Positions 1 through 8,290 of a stretch of DNA of 64,000 nucleotides are shown one piece after another. The notes beneath the pieces are model-generated. The model made no database searches and was not told the origin of the DNA. It saw only the letters and a program-made list of their open reading frames with translations. The DNA is from Pseudomonas paraeruginosa PA7 (GTDB taxonomy: Bacteria; Pseudomonadota; Gammaproteobacteria; Pseudomonadales; Pseudomonadaceae). The stretch's first letter is position 1; each line of letters starts with the position of its first letter. The DNA is taken from the NCBI RefSeq assembly GCF_000017205.1, contig NC_009656.1, forward strand, positions 124,001 through 188,000. The letters run 5' to 3'. The translations under genes were made by a program, and so were the position numbers.

Positions 1-212
1 ATGCTATACACCCATCCCAAAAGCGGGCTGTTGCTCACCAGTGGAACCAGGCCCTCGGCCTCGTAGTGGGTAAATTTCATGCCGCCGAACCAGAAGTAAA
101 TAATAGCGAGAGCCAAGTACGCGCCATAGATACCTAGCCCCATAGTTTTGGTTCCAAGCGTTAAGTGGGCCTGTACGCTGGACTTCGAGTTTTCAATGCC
201 TATGGTTTTCAT
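1..212 (-). CDS. DUF417 (RclC/YkgB-type) inner-membrane protein, N-terminal part
   Basis: The gene runs off the left edge; about 70 N-terminal residues are visible. The start ATG at 212-210 follows a GGAAG ribosome site. A short polar N-terminus precedes a hydrophobic helix (about residues 25-41) and then the segment FWFGGMKFTHYEAEGLVPLV, which I recognise as the DUF417 signature. RclC of the E. coli reactive-chlorine regulon belongs to this family; its biochemical role is unknown. The redox-repair genes further right fit a stress role, which is inference. The C-terminal two thirds are outside the window. Confidence 0.8.
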   Translation of the reverse strand, partial: MKTIGIENSKSSVQAHLTLGTKTMGLGIYGAYLALAIIYFWFGGMKFTHYEAEGLVPLVSNSPLLGWVYS

Positions 213-705
213 GTCTGAGCTTCCAGTAGTGAGTGAGAGTGTGTTGGCTGCCGAACGCCGTATGCGTTGGCGATGAGATTATTATGGCTGGCATCTCTAA
301 TCAAGAGGCATCAGAAAGTATTGATTTCAGTGCAGATCGTCTTGGGCGGTGCAATTCGCGATGAAGGGATCGCCGTGGAGAGCGATGAGTGCACTATTTC
401 GATAAAGGAGTCGTTTTACATAGGTCGATGAAGCGCGTTGCGGCATCGCCTACTGTCATTTCTCAAATCTGACTATGGGGCTTGGGGCGAAGGGCGGCAC
501 TGACTAGGCTTAGAACAGCTACCAACTAGCCGCGCGGCCGCGATGCACAAAGAATGGTAACTGAGCCGTGAGTGCGGTGGGCGCCCGCATTTATTTCCAA
601 ACCCTACAGATACATCGATCTTCGACTTCAACCGGGCAGATAGCTGTTGCAGCAAGCCTATCAATCGACTTTGACGTGTTAAAGAGGATAGGTTTTCCAG
701 GGTTG
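213..705. other. Non-coding stretch upstream of the DUF417 gene
   Basis: No convincing gene. A short plus-strand frame ending at the TGA near 431 reads like a protein tail (IRDEGIAVESDECTISIKES), but I cannot assign it to a family and no start or upstream coding continuation is visible. The part nearest 212 should hold the DUF417 promoter. The IS4-family element inserted at the right end of this stretch. Confidence 0.4.
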
Positions 706-713
706 GGGAACAG

Positions 714-2350
714 CCAATGTCATCAACCTAAGCTGCAGCCCTGCCCAAGGCAAGCCCCCCGAAGCAGCCAGCCGCCATGGCCGTCGGGCGATGACCAGGC
801 CTCTGCCGCTCAATCAGGCGGTCTAGCTGGGCTGGCGGTGATGTGATCATCGTCTGTTCCGGCTGTCTAGGCGAGATTTCTCGTTCTCCGGACGAGCCTA
901 TGCCGACCGCTTGTGACCAGCTTTTTTGCACGGAGGTTGGGCGGTGGTGTTTCTTCAGCGCGTCGGTTTGTAGCCCTCACAACCTCGGCTGGCTGCGCGT
1001 TTGCGTTGGCGCGCAAAGCTACGGCCTGAGCGTACGGCACTGAGGCTTTTAGCCATCAAGGCCAGCACATTGCTCAGCCCCTGAGCACAGTGCCGCACCA
1101 GCAGCTCGACCAGGGTATTTTTGAGCCGTGACACGCCTTGGGTGAAGTTGACTTTCCATCGCAGCTTGCGACCTTTGTGGCGCTGTTCGATGACCGGCTG
1201 TAGCAGGTGCTGCATCAACAGCGCCAGGTTCTTCAACAGTTGAGCGGCATGAAAGTCCTGCTTTACAGCGGTCACGCTGCGGCCGCTGAAGTTGTCCAGC
1301 GTCAGGGTTTGTTTGAGGCGACGGAAATCGGTTTCGATGCCCCAGCGGCGGTGGTAAAGCTCGGCAAACACCTCAGCGGGAAAGGCTTCTCGATCCAGCA
1401 GCGAGGTCAGCAATACTTCGCTTTCGCCGTTGGCCAACTCGACCCGGATCAGTCTCAGCTCGATCTGGCTGGCAGGATCAACGCCAGCCTCGGAGCAGAA
1501 CAGACGTGCTTCAGGATGGTTGGCCACGAAAAGCTGTGTGTCTTCAACTTGGCCAGAGTGTAGAAACGCTTTGACCTGGGCGTTATAGCCACAGGGCAGG
1601 CGCATCAGAAAGTGCCGCTGTTGCTGCGCGAACAGCGCGAATAACCAGTGCCCAGGGTAACCACGGTCAAACAGCGTCAGGCTGTCAGCCGGCAGGTGCT
1701 CAAGGTGCAGATGGGCACAGTCGCGCTCGCCGACGGTCAGGGGCACGATCAGGCTATGCAAGGTTTGACCGTCAGCGACTTCGTAGAGTGTGGACAAGCG
1801 AGCCATGGGAAAGCCAGAGTGACTGCCAAAGAAGGTCGCCATGGTCGACTCCAGGGGTAAATGCACGGTCGAGCCATCCACCGCGAGCACCCTCAGCCCA
1901 CGCCACTTCTGACGCAGCCCGAAGCAGTCAATTTGTTGCTGCAGGAGGCGATTGAGACTTTCAAATACCTCGGGGTTGAGCTTTTTGCGCGCTTTGCAGA
2001 AGGCCTGCGCAGTGACCATTTGCGTCTCAGTCGACGCCTGATTGAGTACGCGATAGAACTGATCGAGTTCGGTTTGCAGGGCCGTGCGCGGCTGATTGAG
2101 CAGGAACAGGACGAGGTTCTTGAAGGTGAGCTGGCGTCGGCGGGTAAAGTCTTGAGGATTCTGGCGGTGGGCGGCGATGAAGGCGGGACAATCGAGCGGG
2201 CTGGTTATTTTTTGTACAATTTTCAAGCCAGGGTTTGGCTGGCGGTGTCAAGCGATGCGGTATAGGTAGTCAAAAGGGCTTCTCCCATGCACTGATTTGA
2301 GCGCTAATTATATGATATTTATGGATAATTTCCAAAGTTGATGACATTGG
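714..2350 (-). mobile_element. Complete IS4-family insertion sequence with target duplication
   Basis: The element is 1637 bp. Its ends are a perfect 14-bp inverted repeat, CCAATGTCATCAAC at 714-727 and its complement at 2337-2350. It is flanked by an 8-bp direct repeat GGGAACAG (706-713 and 2351-2358), the target duplication, so this copy arrived by transposition and has not rearranged since. It carries one transposase gene on the minus strand; about 240 bp after that gene are non-coding. The intact ends and open transposase suggest a recent, possibly active copy. Confidence 0.9.
955..2226 (-). CDS. IS4-family transposase (DDE)
   Basis: A 423-aa protein. AVDGSTVHLP carries the first catalytic Asp (about residue 117), TLFDRGYPG the second (about residue 188), and LYHRRWGIETDFRRLK is the Y-x2-R-x3-E-x6-K signature of IS4 transposases with the catalytic Glu. 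The C-terminus is basic. The frame opens after a TGA and has no nearby ATG, so TTG at 2226 is the likely start. No internal stop or frameshift is seen. It cuts and joins the ends of its own element. Confidence 0.9.
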   Translation of the reverse strand: MKIVQKITSPLDCPAFIAAHRQNPQDFTRRRQLTFKNLVLFLLNQPRTALQTELDQFYRVLNQASTETQMVTAQAFCKARKKLNPEVFESLNRLLQQQIDCFGLRQKWRGLRVLAVDGSTVHLPLESTMATFFGSHSGFPMARLSTLYEVADGQTLHSLIVPLTVGERDCAHLHLEHLPADSLTLFDRGYPGHWLFALFAQQQRHFLMRLPCGYNAQVKAFLHSGQVEDTQLFVANHPEARLFCSEAGVDPASQIELRLIRVELANGESEVLLTSLLDREAFPAEVFAELYHRRWGIETDFRRLKQTLTLDNFSGRSVTAVKQDFHAAQLLKNLALLMQHLLQPVIEQRHKGRKLRWKVNFTQGVSRLKNTLVELLVRHCAQGLSNVLALMAKSLSAVRSGRSFARQRKRAASRGCEGYKPTR

Positions 2351-2587
2351 GGGAACAGCATGCCCTGCAGAACGACACACGTCACTTTTGTTAAATTAAT
2401 AAGCTAGCTACCTATTGGGCATAACCTTGCAATTTGCTTCAATTTACGCACATGCACTTGCGACCTCAAAATGCAACGTAAGCCCCGAATATCTCCATTA
2501 TTGTCGCCGCCAGCCTTAGTTACAGCTGCTATGATGAATGAGATCGAAAACTGAAATCCCCCACTAGAATTGTTGACTGGAGTCAAA

Positions 2588-2962
2588 ATGAATAAAAAGC
2601 GGCCGGTTAATCTTGATATTCGAACCATTCAGCTTCCTCTCACGGCGCTTACATCGATTCTGCACCGGATTTCAGGAATTATGCTCTTTATTTTTCTGGG
2701 ACTGATACTGTATATGCTGAGCAAATCGTTGGAGTCAGAAAAGGGTTTTAATGAAGTCAAGGAGATTTTTTCTTCACCTTTCGGCAAAGTTAGTTTCTGG
2801 TTGGTATACTCTTCATTTATTTATCATCTCGTAGCCGGAATTCGACACCTAGTTATGGATGTGGGTGTTGGTCATACTTTGAAAGGCAGCAATCGCGCCT
2901 CTACTATTGTTTTAGTAGTGTCGGGTGTTTTAATGGTTGCTGGCGCCGTATGGATTTGGTAG
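2588..2962 (+). CDS. sdhC: Orphan succinate dehydrogenase cytochrome b556 subunit (SdhC)
   Basis: A 124-aa membrane protein with the SdhC pattern: an N-terminal RPVNLDIRTIQLP segment, ILHRISG (quinone-site Ser/Arg region), three hydrophobic helices, and HLVAGIRHLVMDVG, whose first His matches the haem b ligand. ATG 2588 follows GGAG; an in-frame start 18 bp upstream lacks a ribosome site. SdhC normally anchors the SdhAB dimer with SdhD and forms the ubiquinone site, yet no sdhD, sdhA or sdhB is near. The gene is much more AT-rich than its neighbours, so it was probably acquired. It may replace the resident SdhC, for example in a form less sensitive to a quinone-site inhibitor; that is inference. 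Confidence 0.85.
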   Translation: MNKKRPVNLDIRTIQLPLTALTSILHRISGIMLFIFLGLILYMLSKSLESEKGFNEVKEIFSSPFGKVSFWLVYSSFIYHLVAGIRHLVMDVGVGHTLKGSNRASTIVLVVSGVLMVAGAVWIW

Positions 2963-3504
2963 CTGTGGAGTCGTAATGCGTATTTACAAGGACTAAAAGC
3001 GTCCTTTAAAGCTAACTTACGAAAGTATTTATAATCGACGGTTCACGCTTAAACGGTTGAATCCTTTCGGGCTTCCGAATAGCTGTTAGCTGAAAGCTAT
3101 CATGAGCTAAGTTTTCTGTGCATCATCAAATGTGTTAATGGGAGCGCCATAGTACTAGGTACAAATATGGCTCTAGGACAATGTTAGATGTTTTGGATTT
3201 TGAGGCGGATCGCTCTTATCGAAGATCGTCTAATTCGCTCTGAAGCGCAGGTTTTTTGAAACTATCACCTGGTTGGCACACTGTGCGAATCAACATCAGA
3301 TATGAGAAAGCCAATCAGGTGAACACTACCCTCGAGGGCTCATCTGTCCAGTTAAAGCCTCGAGTCTTTCTGGGTGCGCAAAAGACAAGAAGGTTATATG
3401 GGAAAATTATGAGGCCTGGATACCATGCGTCATGGGCGTGCCGATGCTGTGAGTGACAGAGCGAGAAGCAAGTGAAAGTCCCTGAAGTAGGGGCGGGATG
3501 CGCC
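2963..3504. other. AT-rich stretch with degenerate coding traces
   Basis: No intact gene. A plus-strand frame at 3256-3370 reads like protein (LSPGWHTVRINIRYEKANQ) and seems to continue an upstream frame (ALIEDRLIRSEAQVF) across a run of six T at 3250-3255, which would be a one-base frameshift. I do not recognise the product. The last 80 bp, with alternating short G/C stems, are unexplained. Confidence 0.3.
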
Positions 3505-3641
3505 CGAGTGGCATTTTTTGTCTTAAGGTAGATCGCGTAGCTGTTCTTCAGAATAATCTTCAGAGCGTTGACGACAGCCATCGCTGTGCATTCCTCAAGA
3601 ATAGAATGTGTCGGAAGGGTGGCGTCATTGGTGTTAGTCAT
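3505..3641 (-). pseudogene. N-terminal remnant of a Dps-type ferritin gene
   Basis: An open frame from ATG 3641 reads, after about 20 residues, VVNALKIILKNSYAIYLKTKN. This matches the first helix of Dps (DNA-binding protein from starved cells), where the family has a pattern like A-L-x-x-L-L-A-D-x-Y-A-L-Y-L-K-T-H-N-Y-H-W-N-V. Similarity stops at KTKN; the next residues do not continue as HWNV and the ferroxidase residues are missing. About 85 percent of the gene is gone, probably through a rearrangement at about 3510. Dps protects DNA and oxidises ferrous iron with peroxide, in keeping with the stress genes to the right. Confidence 0.6.
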
Positions 3642-3822
3642 CGCTTAGGATTTCTCAATCTGGCTTACACGGGCGCCTGTACCGATATCCCCGCGGATGG
3701 CGACGTATCGATGTTGAATTCCTCGCCAGACGAAGTGCAATGAGCTGCGGCTATAGGCTTGCGCAGCCTTAGATAGCCGGCCGTCGCAGGCGCGCCGGTT
3801 GGCCGGGATCTTCTTCTGCCCG

Positions 3823-4089
3823 TCAGGTGTCCGGTCGGAACTCCAGCACGAACGCTACGACCTTTTCGGCGGACATTTCGCACGGCTTCAACAATGTCCT
3901 ATCTGATGTAACGCGGAAGAGGTTGAAGCTGACAATGTCAGTCCCGTCCAACTCCCTGGCGAACAGACTGTTGCGACGTCCGTCCCCAGATCGCCGGACG
4001 ATCAAGCTGAAACGCCGGCCTTCATAAGTCCCTTCTCTGTATCCCTCCGCAAGCTTCGCGAAAGCGGCATCGAACTCGGAATGCTCCAT
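3823..4089 (-). CDS. Small conserved hypothetical protein
   Basis: About 88 aa. Two in-frame ATGs lie close together (4098 and 4089); the one at 4089 has AAGGATGG at a normal distance and is preferred. The protein is rich in Arg, Asp and Phe, with a segment GREGTY-like followed by RRFSLIVRRSGDGRRNSLFARELDGTD-type sequence, and has no transmembrane helix or signal peptide. I recall similar small proteins in sphingomonads but know of no function. It is on the same strand as the DUF427, glutaredoxin and oxidoreductase genes and may be part of their cluster. Confidence 0.6.
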   Translation of the reverse strand: MEHSEFDAAFAKLAEGYREGTYEGRRFSLIVRRSGDGRRNSLFARELDGTDIVSFNLFRVTSDRTLLKPCEMSAEKVVAFVLEFRPDT

Positions 4090-4258
4090 GTCATCCATCC
4101 TTATTGATAGAACAGAGGCGCGGCGGGTGCGAGACCGCCAGTGCCGGGTCGCGCTAAGGTGCCGGGCAGATTCCTGCAGCCGACGAGGCCCGGGGTGGGC
4201 AGGATAATTGAGATGTCGGCGCCCGCATGGCTATCAGCGAAGTCGTCCGTCCAGTCTG

Positions 4259-4540
4259 CTAGGCAACGTCCACGCCTTTCCAGAAAGCGATGTAATCCCG
4301 GATACCCTCGGCATCCGGAGTGGGGGCGGGATAGGTCCAAGCGGCGTTCACGTTGAGCGCGTCACCCGCGCGAACATGAAAGAAGCGCGCGGCGCCTTTG
4401 ATCGGACAGACAGATGTGTGCGGGCTCATCTCAAGCAGGCTCAGGTCGACTCCTGACGGTGGGAAGTAGTGATTTCCCTCGACGATGACTGTTTCGTCGC
4501 TTGTGGCGATAGTAGTGTCTTTCCAGATGGCTGAGACCAA
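4259..4540 (-). CDS. DUF427 domain protein
   Basis: A 93-aa single-domain protein. The DUF427 pattern is clear: IWKDTTIATSDETVIVEGNH with the following YFPP, then HTSVCPIKGAA, the AAWTYPAPTPDAEGIRDYIAFW segment and a short Val-rich end. The length matches the family. The domain has a compact beta fold; the reaction is unknown. It lies in the redox-stress cluster, about 70 bp from the glutaredoxin gene. Confidence 0.85.
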   Translation of the reverse strand: MVSAIWKDTTIATSDETVIVEGNHYFPPSGVDLSLLEMSPHTSVCPIKGAARFFHVRAGDALNVNAAWTYPAPTPDAEGIRDYIAFWKGVDVA

Positions 4541-4607
4541 CGGACTCTCCTTTTGTATTCATCAACCGGCGAAGGCTCGCGGGCTGGCTGCCCCAAGCCG
4601 CACCTCC

Positions 4608-4880
4608 TCAGGTGGCAGGCGGGTTGCGCCCGAGAAGTTTGTCGAGCTCGCCTCTGACATCGAGCGCGAATAGCTCATCGGAGCCACCGATAAGGGTGCC
4701 ATTGATGAAGATCTGCGGCACGGAGCTTCGCCCCGACGCTTCCGCCATGGCCTGCCGGTGAGCCGGATCCGCCTCAATATCGAGCTCCTTCCATCGCACG
4801 CCCTTTTCCTTGAGGAGCGCCTTCGCTCGGCGGCAGAACGGGCACCAATTCGTGGTGTACAGCAATACATCAGTTGTCAT
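4608..4880 (-). CDS. Glutaredoxin (GrxC type, dithiol CPFC)
   Basis: A 90-aa thioredoxin-fold protein. LYTTNWCPFCRRAKALL carries the CPFC dithiol active site at residues 13-16, SVPQIFING is the cis-Pro loop, and GGSDEL is the C-terminal glutathione-binding motif. Length and motifs match bacterial glutaredoxin 3. It reduces protein disulfides and glutathione mixed disulfides in the cytosol using glutathione. It could recycle the methionine sulfoxide reductases farther along the cassette; that is inference from context. Confidence 0.92.
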   Translation of the reverse strand: MTTDVLLYTTNWCPFCRRAKALLKEKGVRWKELDIEADPAHRQAMAEASGRSSVPQIFINGTLIGGSDELFALDVRGELDKLLGRNPPAT

Positions 4881-5333
4881 ATTGCATCTCCGGCAGTTGC
4901 ACGCGGATCGCTGTCATGGCGTTGATCTCCAATTCGCGGCGTTCAAAGATGGCGACTGCACCTTGGCCGACATCGGAGCAGATGCTGACGATTGGCCGCT
5001 ATCCAGGCGACATGGCCCAAAGTGCTTTCACCGCCAGGCAGAGGCCGCACGCGCCTCCTGTAGCGCCGAGCCGATGCTCTAAGGTAACCGAGCCTCGATT
5101 GGGACGGAAGCGGTCCCGCTCGAATCGCCCATCATGCTGGTCGAGCATATCAGGACGACGGATAGTGCAGGAACTTTCAAATTGAGCTTGATGTCGAGCC
5201 AGGTATCGCGAGCGAAGGCGTTCTAGAGGCCGGGGGGTACGAAGACTGTGTTCGGCAAAACGGTTCACGTTGATCGCCAAAGCTTCCCAGGGCGCACGTC
5301 TACGATCGGCGCGACGTGAGATAGCTCGCGCCG
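4881..5333 (-). pseudogene. Possible decayed gene between glutaredoxin and FNR-type reductase
   Basis: No intact gene, but two minus-strand frames look partly protein-like: NAFARDTWLDIKLNLKVPAL with the following SVVLICSTSMMG (about 5220-5110), and a longer open frame from 5280 to 4999. Together they suggest a frameshifted, stop-containing gene on the same strand as its neighbours. I cannot name the family. The stretch could also simply be spacer. Confidence 0.3.
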
Positions 5334-6080
5334 CTAGCCCCCGTAGCGCTCCGTCTTGATGATGGAGGCGTCCAAGCCCGCCAGCAGCGCGCTATCGGTT
5401 GCGATGTTGACGAATCCGTTAGACCCGCAGACGAACACTTGCGTCGGCTTTCCCTGAAGCCTGGTTAGAATTTCTTGGACCATCATGCCGTCGATCCGTC
5501 GCGCAAAGTCCGATGCGCGAACCGGTTTCTCGCGCGTAATCGCGAGCGCCAGGACGAACGCCGGATCGCTGATTTCGATGCAATGAAGTTCTTCTGAGAA
5601 GAGAACGTCCTCGGCGGTTCGTGCGGACAGGAGCAACGCTGTCGGAACGGCTTGGGCCAATGCGCGGCGCTGCCGGATCATTGCCATCAACGGCACGAGG
5701 CCGGAGCCTCCCCCGATCAACAGAACCGGATCTATGGCAGGCTCAGGCCAAAGGAAATGGCCACCGAGCGGACCGCGAACTTCGATTTCGTCACCAATCG
5801 CCGCGATGTCGTGAAAAAACGGCGAAACTTCGGCATCCGGCATGCGCTCGATAGCTATCTCGACGATCGGGGTCGAAACTGCCGATGACGCGATCGAGTA
5901 GCTGCGCATTGCACTGTAGCCGTCGGGCGCGGTCAGCCGGATATCGACGTGCTGACCTGCGGTGTGCGCGAACGGCTTGCTCAACCGAAGGAAGAAGCTC
6001 TTGATACTCGGTGTTTGCTGGATGATGTCGTCGATCACGCATGATTGCCACGAACGGACTTGCGCTTCGTTTTCAGTCAT
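5334..6080 (-). CDS. Ferredoxin-NADP reductase family flavoprotein
   Basis: A 248-aa reductase of two domains. RSYSIASS (about residues 72-79) is the R-x-Y-S flavin-binding motif; LLIGGGSGLVPLMAMIRQRR (about residue 120) is the NAD(P)-binding loop; VFVCGSNGFV and the C-terminal ERYGG complete the nucleotide-binding half. No 2Fe-2S cysteines are present, so electrons must pass to a separate partner. ATG 6080 overlaps the end of the upstream molybdopterin gene (ATGACTGA), giving translational coupling. The reductase probably feeds electrons from NAD(P)H to that protein. Confidence 0.88.
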   Translation of the reverse strand: MTENEAQVRSWQSCVIDDIIQQTPSIKSFFLRLSKPFAHTAGQHVDIRLTAPDGYSAMRSYSIASSAVSTPIVEIAIERMPDAEVSPFFHDIAAIGDEIEVRGPLGGHFLWPEPAIDPVLLIGGGSGLVPLMAMIRQRRALAQAVPTALLLSARTAEDVLFSEELHCIEISDPAFVLALAITREKPVRASDFARRIDGMMVQEILTRLQGKPTQVFVCGSNGFVNIATDSALLAGLDASIIKTERYGG

Positions 6081-6675
6081 GGGTGTATCGTTGTTCGCGC
6101 CACGGATCGCCGTAGATGTGATAGCCGTGCAGCTCCCAAAAGCCGGCCTCGTCACGCGTCGTGAATTGCAGCGCATTCACCCATTTGGCGGATTTCCAGA
6201 AGTAAAGGTGCGGCACTAGAAGACGCGCCGGCCCCCCATGATCGCGGGAAAGTGGCTTGCCCGCATAACTGAGGGCGACCATCGCTTTCCCGGAAAGCAG
6301 ATCCGTCAGAGGGACGTTTGTCGAATAATTATCGTAGCAGTGCGCCAAGACGAAATCGGTAGGCCGATCAAGCTCTGCATCTGCAAGGATGTCTTCAATG
6401 AGTACACCCTCCCAAACGGTATCCAGTTTGGACCAAGAGGTGACGCAGTGAATATCCTTTGTCACCTGGGTCTTTGGTAGAGTGTTGAATTCGCCCCAAT
6501 TCCACGTTTTGACGGGCTTCGGACCAATTTTGACTGTGAATTTCCAGTCGGAGGGCTCTACCCTCGGCGTAGGGCCGGCCGACAGAACAGGGAAATCCTC
6601 CACCAGATGCTGACCTGGCGGAATCCGATCGGACTGGTCGCCTGAACCGCGACCGGTGAAACCTCTGGTGACCAT
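6073..6675 (-). CDS. Sulfite-oxidase-like molybdopterin protein (MsrP/YedY relative), cytosolic form
   Basis: A 200-aa protein of the sulfite-oxidase fold. PPGQHLVEDFPVLSAGPTPR and DIHCVTSWSKLDTVWEGV are its signatures; the Cys in HCVTSWSK should bind the molybdenum. SYAGKPLSRDHGGPARLLVP is the second cofactor loop. ATG 6675, behind an AAGAGGGG site, is preferred over an upstream ATG. No twin-arginine signal is seen, unlike periplasmic MsrP, so it should act in the cytosol. Its overlap with the FNR-type gene suggests a two-component system that reduces an oxidised substrate (sulfoxide-like). The substrate is unknown. Confidence 0.85.
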   Translation of the reverse strand: MVTRGFTGRGSGDQSDRIPPGQHLVEDFPVLSAGPTPRVEPSDWKFTVKIGPKPVKTWNWGEFNTLPKTQVTKDIHCVTSWSKLDTVWEGVLIEDILADAELDRPTDFVLAHCYDNYSTNVPLTDLLSGKAMVALSYAGKPLSRDHGGPARLLVPHLYFWKSAKWVNALQFTTRDEAGFWELHGYHIYGDPWREQRYTHD

Positions 6676-7142
6676 AGTGACCCCTCTTGCTCGATACGGC
6701 AGACCGAAGCCGGCCTTCATTTCAGTACTCTGCGTAAAGCATTTGCCCGCACATCCGCCGAATAAGCCAATCGACTAAAAATCAGATACAGATGCTCTAT
6801 CATCGTAAAAAATCGCGTATCGAACATAGCGTCAGGCCAGCATGATTCCCAATACCCAATGGCTATAGGGTAGATAACCCCAAGGCTGCGTACGCTGATC
6901 TGCGGTATGCGGAGCGGAAGTTGCAGGTTCGCTCTCAAACGGATGGGCAGCGTGCAAAGCTCAAGGCTCACCAGCGCATGGTTGCCCAGTTCGCGCTCGC
7001 CGGCAGCTTGAGTATATTAAGGACGAAATGTCGATCTGATCTATTCTGGCTTCAGGAAATAGGGAAAATAAGGTCGGACGTTCGCGCACCGTCGCGACGC
7101 GCGATCATCCACTAAGCTTCTGTATCGGGGTTGGAGGATCAG
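6676..7142. other. Divergent promoter region and unassigned DNA
   Basis: This 467-bp gap separates the molybdopterin/FNR genes (left, minus) from the redoxin gene (right, plus), so it should contain both promoters. A plus-strand segment at 6878-7010 reads like a charged protein fragment (YAERKLQVRSQTDGQRAKLK) with no start and no family I know. No clear operator repeat was found. Confidence 0.35.
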
Positions 7143-7613
7143 ATGAACGAGATCGAACGACAAGCGCCTGAGCTGCGGGTGCAAAAATGGATTGGCAAAG
7201 ATGGGGAAAGTATCGCGCCGTTCAAACTGTCAGATATCGGGCCCGGCCCGAAAATCTTGTTTGCCTTCCAGCATTGGTGCCAAGGTTGCCATTTGCATGG
7301 GTTTCCGACGCTACAAAAGTTGCATGCAGCGTTGAGCTCAAAAGACGTGGGGTTCGCAGTGATCCAGACCGTCTTCGAAGGAACGCATGAGAATACCTTC
7401 GAGAAGTTGCGCGTGAACCAGCTCAAGTATGAGCTTCCTATCGTTTTCGGTCACGACGAGCAACCGACCGGCTCGCCGTTTCCAACCTTCATGGAAGACT
7501 ACCGCACACGAGGAACTCCGTGGTTTACGGTTATCGACGCTGGCGGTAGCATTGTTTTCTCGGACTTCCATCTCGACGCGGAGCGACTAGTGAAGCAACT
7601 TGAGCAAGGTTAA
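7143..7613 (+). CDS. Thioredoxin-fold peroxiredoxin/TlpA-like protein with CxxC
   Basis: A 156-aa protein. ATG 7143 follows GGAGG; a TTG 12 bp upstream overlaps that ribosome site and is less likely. FAFQHWCQGCHLHGFPTLQK carries a CQGC dithiol at about residue 45, placed as in AhpC/TlpA redoxins, and TRGTPWFTVIDAGG is the cis-Pro region. No signal peptide is seen, so it is cytosolic. It should reduce disulfides or peroxides. It is transcribed away from the molybdopterin/FNR operon and shares its intergenic region. Confidence 0.85.
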   Translation: MNEIERQAPELRVQKWIGKDGESIAPFKLSDIGPGPKILFAFQHWCQGCHLHGFPTLQKLHAALSSKDVGFAVIQTVFEGTHENTFEKLRVNQLKYELPIVFGHDEQPTGSPFPTFMEDYRTRGTPWFTVIDAGGSIVFSDFHLDAERLVKQLEQG

Positions 7614-7744
7614 TCGTTGGAAGGTGGGCAATCATCCTGATTGCCACCCATCCCCTGATGCCCACTACAGGCGTTGCGCGCTGTAACTCTGTTGATCAGC
7701 GTGCGAAAACCCGGATCCGGATAGGAGGAGCGTCAACGATTGAA

Positions 7745-7942
7745 TCAATCCGTTGGGAGAGGGCGGCTCCGCTCCGTCAGCTCGGCAATAGATAACCCAT
7801 TCTCGCCGAGCAACTCTCTGATCCGATCGACGATATGAGCCCCTAGCGCCGCTGTCTTGGTCCCCCCCACAGATTCCCAAGATGCGAGTTCACACGCCGA
7901 TACCTCGTGGTCAGCGCCGAAGTGCTTCTGTCGGTATGTCAC
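7745..7942 (-). CDS. Small hypothetical protein overlapping the DUF1330 gene
   Basis: A 65-aa frame starting with GTG at 7942, overlapping the stop of the DUF1330 gene by 4 bp (GTGA), so it may be translationally coupled. The C-terminal half (RIRELLGENGLSIAELTERS) resembles a winged-helix first half, as in ArsR-type regulators, but the recognition helix would be cut off. It could be a relic of a larger regulator gene. Not assigned. Confidence 0.35.
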   Translation of the reverse strand: MTYRQKHFGADHEVSACELASWESVGGTKTAALGAHIVDRIRELLGENGLSIAELTERSRPLPTD

Positions 7943-8232
7943 CGCCGCCCTTCAATGATAAAGGCGCGGTAACGGGAACCGGCAAAGCGATGAGCAGCGA
8001 TGGTTTGGTAGGCGGGACTGTCATACCAGTCGCGAGCGGCCTGCATCGTCGGGAAACGCAAGATTACGGCCCCTTCGATGGGCGGCCCCTCCAAATGCTG
8101 GATCGCGCCATAAGCGGCGAGAAAGGTAACGTCGTGACCATCGAACGATGGTCCGACGCCTGCAGAATAGGTTGCGAGTGCATGTGGGTCGCTGGTTTCT
8201 TCCCGCGTAAAGACGACGAACGCTTCCATCAT
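7939..8232 (-). CDS. DUF1330 family protein
   Basis: A 97-aa ferredoxin-like (dimeric alpha-beta barrel) protein. ATG 8232 follows GAGAGG. The DUF1330 pattern is visible: a start like MMEAFVVFTREETSDPHALA, a central GAVILRFPTMQAARDWYDSP with the D-W-Y motif, then YRAFIIEG at the end. The function of the family is unknown; members often accompany oxidoreductase genes. It lies downstream of the GlcG/HbpS-like gene on the same strand. Confidence 0.85.
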   Translation of the reverse strand: MMEAFVVFTREETSDPHALATYSAGVGPSFDGHDVTFLAAYGAIQHLEGPPIEGAVILRFPTMQAARDWYDSPAYQTIAAHRFAGSRYRAFIIEGRR

Positions 8233-8290
8233 TAGGCCTCTCAAAGGTTGGATCTGTTGGCCATTACCACCGGTGATGGCCTCACAGTCG

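Noticed and set aside
927..2291. Alternative IS4-family ends with TGCAYGG repeats
   Set aside because: Only about 7 bp match and no target duplication, whereas 714-2350 has perfect 14-bp ends and an 8-bp duplication.
3290..3512. Possible group II intron 5' domain (GTGCGA start, AAGTGAAAGTCC segment)
   Set aside because: No domain V hairpin, no maturase and no clear 3' end nearby. The same stretch reads partly as protein, so the resemblance may be chance.
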